Source: Thermococcaceae archaeon | Lineage (GTDB): Archaea; Methanobacteriota_B; Thermococci; Thermococcales; Thermococcaceae | DNA: 9,131 nucleotides | NCBI GenBank assembly: GCA_026986455.1 | Contig: JALSON010000268.1 | Coordinates: 1 to 9,131, forward strand | Reading direction: 5' to 3' | Shown: one piece after another, positions 6,477-9,131 of the stretch | How positions within the stretch are numbered: the first letter of the stretch is position 1 | Layout: the number at the start of each line of letters is the position of its first letter | Position numbers and translations under genes: made by a program | Notes under the pieces: model-generated | What the model saw: only the letters and a program-made list of their open reading frames with translations | Told to the model about the DNA's origin: nothing | Databases searched by the model: none

Positions 6477-6594
6477 TATGCATCTTTTCGTTTTCCTACT
6501 CCTTAAGGGCGCACCGAAGTCTCTGAGAACCTGAGGGGGACCATAATCAACATGGCAATAAGCTGATATGCATCTTTCCGTTTCCATAATCCTT
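6414..6594 (+). repeat. Tandem duplication of the 3' end of the AbrB-PhoU gene (two ~90-bp units)
   Basis: Unit 1 (about 6414-6504) is the last ~21 codons of the regulator gene plus 28 bp of 3' flank. Unit 2 (about 6505-6594) repeats it head to tail. From 6434 the two align without gaps at an offset of exactly 90 bp with about 61 of 71 bases identical (counted by eye). The core 6451-6487 against 6541-6577 differs at only one base. Further left the match is weaker and needs a 1-bp gap. Unit 2 contains a dead copy of the C-terminus (E-N-L-R-G-T then IINMAIS and TGA) with no start or full gene. Confidence 0.88.
6481..6504 (+). terminator. T-rich tract, probable transcription terminator of the AbrB-PhoU gene
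   Basis: Four bases after the stop codon the coding strand reads CATCTTTTCGTTTTCC and then TCCTT, a T-rich tract without a hairpin, as expected for archaeal termination. A second, related tract (CATCTTTCCG at 6571-6580, then TTTCC, and CCTTTT at 6591-6596) lies in the duplicated unit and could serve as a back-up. Confidence 0.45.
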
Positions 6595-6625
6595 TTAACC
6601 GTTCGAGGCTCAGTATTTGTGGTGA
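6591..6625 (+). promoter_or_regulatory. Putative promoter and ribosome binding site of the asparaginase unit
   Basis: A TATA-like CCTTTTAACC at 6591-6600 lies about 35 bp before the GTG start, at the very edge of the duplicated unit. GGTGA at 6621-6625 sits exactly 5 nt before GTG 6631, the same geometry as several other genes here, and decides the start. The TATA match is only moderate. Confidence 0.45.
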
Positions 6626-6630
6626 TTCTT

Positions 6631-7548
6631 GTGGTGGCGATTATAGTTCACGGCGGTGCAGGCACTGTAAAAAAGGAAGAAAGAATCCCGAAAGTTTTGG
6701 ATGGTGTCAGGGAGGCCGTGCTGGCAGGGTGGAGAGAGCTCAAGAGGGGCTCTGCACTCGATGCTGTTGAGGAGGCGGTTAAAGCCCTTGAGGACAACCC
6801 GCTCTTCAACGCCGGAACCGGAAGCGTTCTGACGCTTGACGGGAAGGTCGAGATGGATGCTGCGATAATGCGCTCAAACCTTGAGGCGGGTGCTGTTGCG
6901 GCAATATGGGGGGTTAAAAACCCGATAAGCGTCGCGAGGAAGGTCATGGAGAAAACCGACCACGTTCTCCTCGGGGGTGAGGGGGCCCTTAAATTTGCCC
7001 GCCTGATGGGGTTTGAGGAGTACAACCCCGTAACGGAAGAGAGGCTGAAGCAGTGGCAGGAACTCAGGAAGAAGCTCATGGAGAGCGGGGAAACAAGGCA
7101 CTGGAAAAAGCTCAGCGCGCTGATTAAGGAGTATCCCGAGGTTCTGAGGAGCACAGTGGGTGCTGTGGCCTTTGATGGGGAGGATATAGTGGCTGGAACA
7201 TCAACAGGGGGAGTCTTTCTCAAGATGTTCGGAAGGATAGGGGATACGCCCATAATAGGCGCGGGAACCTATGCAAATGAATTCGCGGGAGTCTCGGCAA
7301 CTGGCATAGGGGAGGTCATGATAAAGCTTGTTCTTGCCAGAACCGCCGCGGACTTTGTGCGCTTCGGCCTTAAAGCCCCCGAGGCTGCGGAGGCTGCCAT
7401 AAGCATAGCCACCGAACATTTCGGAAGGGATGTTGCGGGGCTTATAATGATAGACAGGGACGGCAGGGTTGGTTTTGCCAAAAACACAAAGCACATGAGC
7501 GTGGCATACATGAGAGAGGGCATGGAGGAACCCTACACGGGGATCTGA
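6631..7548 (+). CDS. Plant-type L-asparaginase / isoaspartyl peptidase (Ntn hydrolase)
   Basis: A 305-residue threonine-type Ntn hydrolase that hydrolyses L-asparagine and/or beta-aspartyl (isoaspartyl) dipeptides. The precursor cleaves itself to expose Thr175 in RSTVGAVAFDG, giving an alpha chain of about 174 residues and a beta chain of about 131. Other family marks are the N-terminal VAIIVHGGAGTV, NPLFNAGTGSVLT, VEMDAAIM, the GTSTGG segment (189-194) and IGAGTYAN. The likely start is GTG 6631 with GGTGA 5 nt upstream; a longer in-frame ORF from ATG 6568 would add 21 hydrophobic residues and is not favoured. It is probably cytosolic, recovering amino acids from peptides or damaged aspartyl residues in a peptide-fermenting archaeon. 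It heads a unit with the MFS and radical SAM genes. I recall TK2246 of T. kodakarensis as a characterised homologue. Confidence 0.93.
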   Translation: MVAIIVHGGAGTVKKEERIPKVLDGVREAVLAGWRELKRGSALDAVEEAVKALEDNPLFNAGTGSVLTLDGKVEMDAAIMRSNLEAGAVAAIWGVKNPISVARKVMEKTDHVLLGGEGALKFARLMGFEEYNPVTEERLKQWQELRKKLMESGETRHWKKLSALIKEYPEVLRSTVGAVAFDGEDIVAGTSTGGVFLKMFGRIGDTPIIGAGTYANEFAGVSATGIGEVMIKLVLARTAADFVRFGLKAPEAAEAAISIATEHFGRDVAGLIMIDRDGRVGFAKNTKHMSVAYMREGMEEPYTGI

Positions 7549-8709
7549 ATGAGGAAGGACATCTGGCTTCTCCATTTTTCGGTCTTTTTCTTCTTCATGG
7601 GCATGGTATCCCTGAATCCAATAATATCCCCCTTTGCCATGATGCTGGGCGCCGCTCCGGTTATTGTGGGGACACTTGCATCGATATCATCCGCGGTCTC
7701 CCTGATATTCAAGCCCGTGGCGGGGGTTATAGGAGACAGGGGATTCAAGTTTGAGCTCATGATTGCCGGGGCCTCTCTGGCCATCCTCGCGGGGGTAATA
7801 TACATCGTCTCGTCCTTCACGGGCAGCCTGAGCCTGTTTGCCGTTGGGAGGGGCCTTCACGGGTTTGGGATGGCGCTGTTCTTTCCCGCATCGCTGACGC
7901 TGGCCGTCGACTTGGCGCCCCCGGGAAGGGTCGGGGAAACCCTCGGATGGAGGAGCACGATGTTCGGGGTGAGCCAGCTTTTCGGGCCTGCTTTTGGGAG
8001 TTTTGTCGCTGATCTGATGGGGTTCACAGCGGCCTTCGGACTGACGGTTCTCTTCTCCTTCCTGTCGGTGGTTATGGTGGTCTATGTCTACATGAGGGAC
8101 AGGGAGAAGGTGAAGGTGCGTGAAAGGGAGAAGAACCATTCCAGATGGCGTGCCCTGCTTGTGCTGAGTTTTGCGGCGGCCTCGGTGGCTCTCCTGCTGA
8201 ACGCTACCGCATACAGCGGCTTCCTGACATTCCTGCCCGCTGTGTATAAGGAGCTGGGCCTCGGAACATCCGCCTTCGGTGTGTACCTGAGTATCGTCGG
8301 TGGATTCAGCATACTCACGAGAATCCTCGGCGGGAGGGAGGCCGATAAGAGGGGAGCCGCTCTGGTGGCATCCATAGGGTTTGTTGCGATGATATCCGGA
8401 TATCTGCTCCTCAGCGCATTCCTCCTGCCGCCGGGGGCATACATCAGTGCGTTTCTCCTTGGACTGGGTCTGGGATTTGTTGTTCCGGCCCTCCAGCTTC
8501 TGGCCCTCGGGAGCCTCCCATCAGGTGTGAGAAACTTCGGGGCGAGTATATACACGATGTTCTTTGATGTGGGCTTCATGGCCGGCCCCGTAATCCTCGG
8601 TTACTACATCCAGGTTAAGGGGGATTACAGTGTCATTTTTCCGCTGCTGCCGGTTATAGTTAGCTTTGCCCTGATAACAACCCTTATAGCAAAGGTTAAG
8701 AAAGCATAG
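7549..8709 (+). CDS. Major facilitator superfamily transporter
   Basis: A 386-residue integral membrane protein with about 12 hydrophobic segments in two halves, split by a charged loop (MRDREKVKVREREKNHSRWR, about 183-202). MFS motif A is recognisable as KPVAGVIGDRG at 55-65 in the first half and as GGREADKRG in the matching place of the second half. The segment GRGLHGFGMALFFPASLTLA fits TM4 of MFS drug/metabolite exporters. The substrate cannot be read from sequence. The ATG follows the asparaginase TGA with no gap, and the only upstream site is a poor GGGGATC, so translation is probably coupled to asparaginase. The next gene follows after 15 bp. Location suggests a small metabolite, amino acid or cofactor precursor, but that is speculation. 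Confidence 0.9.
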   Translation: MRKDIWLLHFSVFFFFMGMVSLNPIISPFAMMLGAAPVIVGTLASISSAVSLIFKPVAGVIGDRGFKFELMIAGASLAILAGVIYIVSSFTGSLSLFAVGRGLHGFGMALFFPASLTLAVDLAPPGRVGETLGWRSTMFGVSQLFGPAFGSFVADLMGFTAAFGLTVLFSFLSVVMVVYVYMRDREKVKVREREKNHSRWRALLVLSFAAASVALLLNATAYSGFLTFLPAVYKELGLGTSAFGVYLSIVGGFSILTRILGGREADKRGAALVASIGFVAMISGYLLLSAFLLPPGAYISAFLLGLGLGFVVPALQLLALGSLPSGVRNFGASIYTMFFDVGFMAGPVILGYYIQVKGDYSVIFPLLPVIVSFALITTLIAKVKKA

Positions 8710-8724
8710 CACGGAGGTCTTATC

Positions 8725-9131
8725 ATGAGGATCAGGGTTTCATATGGAACTGCGGTATCAATGGGTCTCATCCACGCAAGAATGCTTGCGAGGCCAACCA
8801 CGGCATACCTGATGACATATCATGAGGGGAGATGCAGAAATAACTGCGCCTTCTGCCCTCAGGCGAGGGGGAGCAGGGCTGATCTGAAGAAACTTTCGAG
8901 GATTACATGGCCTGCATTTGAGCTTGAAACTGTGGTGGAAGGACTGAGGAGCGGCGGGTTTGCCCGCATATGCCTCCAGACCGTGGATTATCCCGCCCTA
9001 ATCGACGACGTCTTTGAGATTCTTGGGGCTTTCATGCCTCTCGGGCTTCCGGTTTCAGTTTCGATAACTCCTGTCAAAAGAAGCACTCTTGAGGAGTTCA
9101 AAGATCTCGGGGTCGGATACATCGGTGTTGG
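8725..9131 (+). CDS. Radical SAM protein, BioB/LipA-like, probably LipS2 (partial, cut by window end)
   Basis: The first 135 residues of a radical SAM enzyme. CRNNCAFC supplies the CX3CX2C cluster ligands Cys37, Cys41 and Cys44, followed by PQARG, as in biotin synthase-like enzymes (CxFCPQ). ICLQTVDYP (about 83-91) and VSVSITPV (about 110-117) also recall BioB. Thermococcales generally lack a standard bacterial-type biotin pathway, and I recall that the T. kodakarensis proteins TK2109 and TK2248, once annotated as biotin synthases, form the two-part lipoyl synthase LipS1/LipS2. The order asparaginase, MFS, radical SAM matches TK2246 to TK2248, so LipS2 is my best guess. GGAGGT at 8713-8718 supports the ATG. 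The C-terminal part, including any second Fe-S cluster ligands, lies outside the window. Confidence is high for radical SAM and moderate for LipS2. Confidence 0.8.
   Translation, partial: MRIRVSYGTAVSMGLIHARMLARPTTAYLMTYHEGRCRNNCAFCPQARGSRADLKKLSRITWPAFELETVVEGLRSGGFARICLQTVDYPALIDDVFEILGAFMPLGLPVSVSITPVKRSTLEEFKDLGVGYIGV

Noticed and set aside
6505..6594. Att-site or insertion-element scar as origin of the PhoU tail repeat
   Set aside because: The two units abut head to tail with about 90-bp spacing and no element, integrase or target-site duplication between them. A simple tandem duplication explains the arrangement better.

Overview
The window looks like Thermococcales (Thermococcus or Pyrococcus; Thermococcus is my best guess). 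The evidence is an archaeal-type 23S rRNA end with no 5S or tRNA gene directly behind it, a class I lysyl-tRNA synthetase, A/T-rich TATA boxes, GGTGG-type ribosome binding sites mostly 4-5 nt before the start codon, and protein families characteristic of that order (DUF366, AbrB-PhoU, plant-type asparaginase, IorB-like subunit). From memory, a plant-type asparaginase (TK2246) lies two loci before a LipS radical SAM gene (TK2248) in Thermococcus kodakarensis. The same order is seen here, which supports the assignment but was not checked by a search.

Layout: (1) 1 to about 400 is the 3' end of 23S rRNA, followed by about 125 nt of spacer with hairpins. (2) 525-1570 is a two-gene unit, a HAD phosphatase of the MDP-1 type and a DUF366 protein, sharing one base. 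(3) 1564-3113 on the minus strand holds a CTP-dependent lipid kinase-like membrane protein and an upstream protein I do not recognise; the DUF366 gene and the kinase-like gene converge and overlap by 7 bp. (4) A 122-bp divergent promoter region leads to lysS (3236-4816) and a stand-alone IorB-like subunit (4855-5439). (5) 5562-6476 encodes an AbrB-PhoU fusion regulator behind a promoter with a perfect 8+1+8 palindrome touching the TATA box. (6) A decayed tandem copy of the last ~90 bp of that gene, including its T-rich 3' flank, fills the gap to the next unit. (7) 6631-9131 is a tightly packed unit: isoaspartyl peptidase/asparaginase, an MFS transporter whose ATG directly abuts the previous stop, and a radical SAM protein cut by the window end, probably LipS2.

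Most of this is ordinary chromosomal archaeal sequence: informational genes, amino-acid and 2-oxoacid metabolism, phosphate-type regulation and cofactor synthesis. I saw no mobile element, CRISPR array or defence system. The most unusual sequence-level signals are the PhoU tail duplication and the palindromes in the phoU-type promoter. The main biochemical questions are the unlinked IorB-like subunit, the possible lipoyl synthase subunit grouped with a transporter and an asparaginase, and the unrecognised 292-residue protein.
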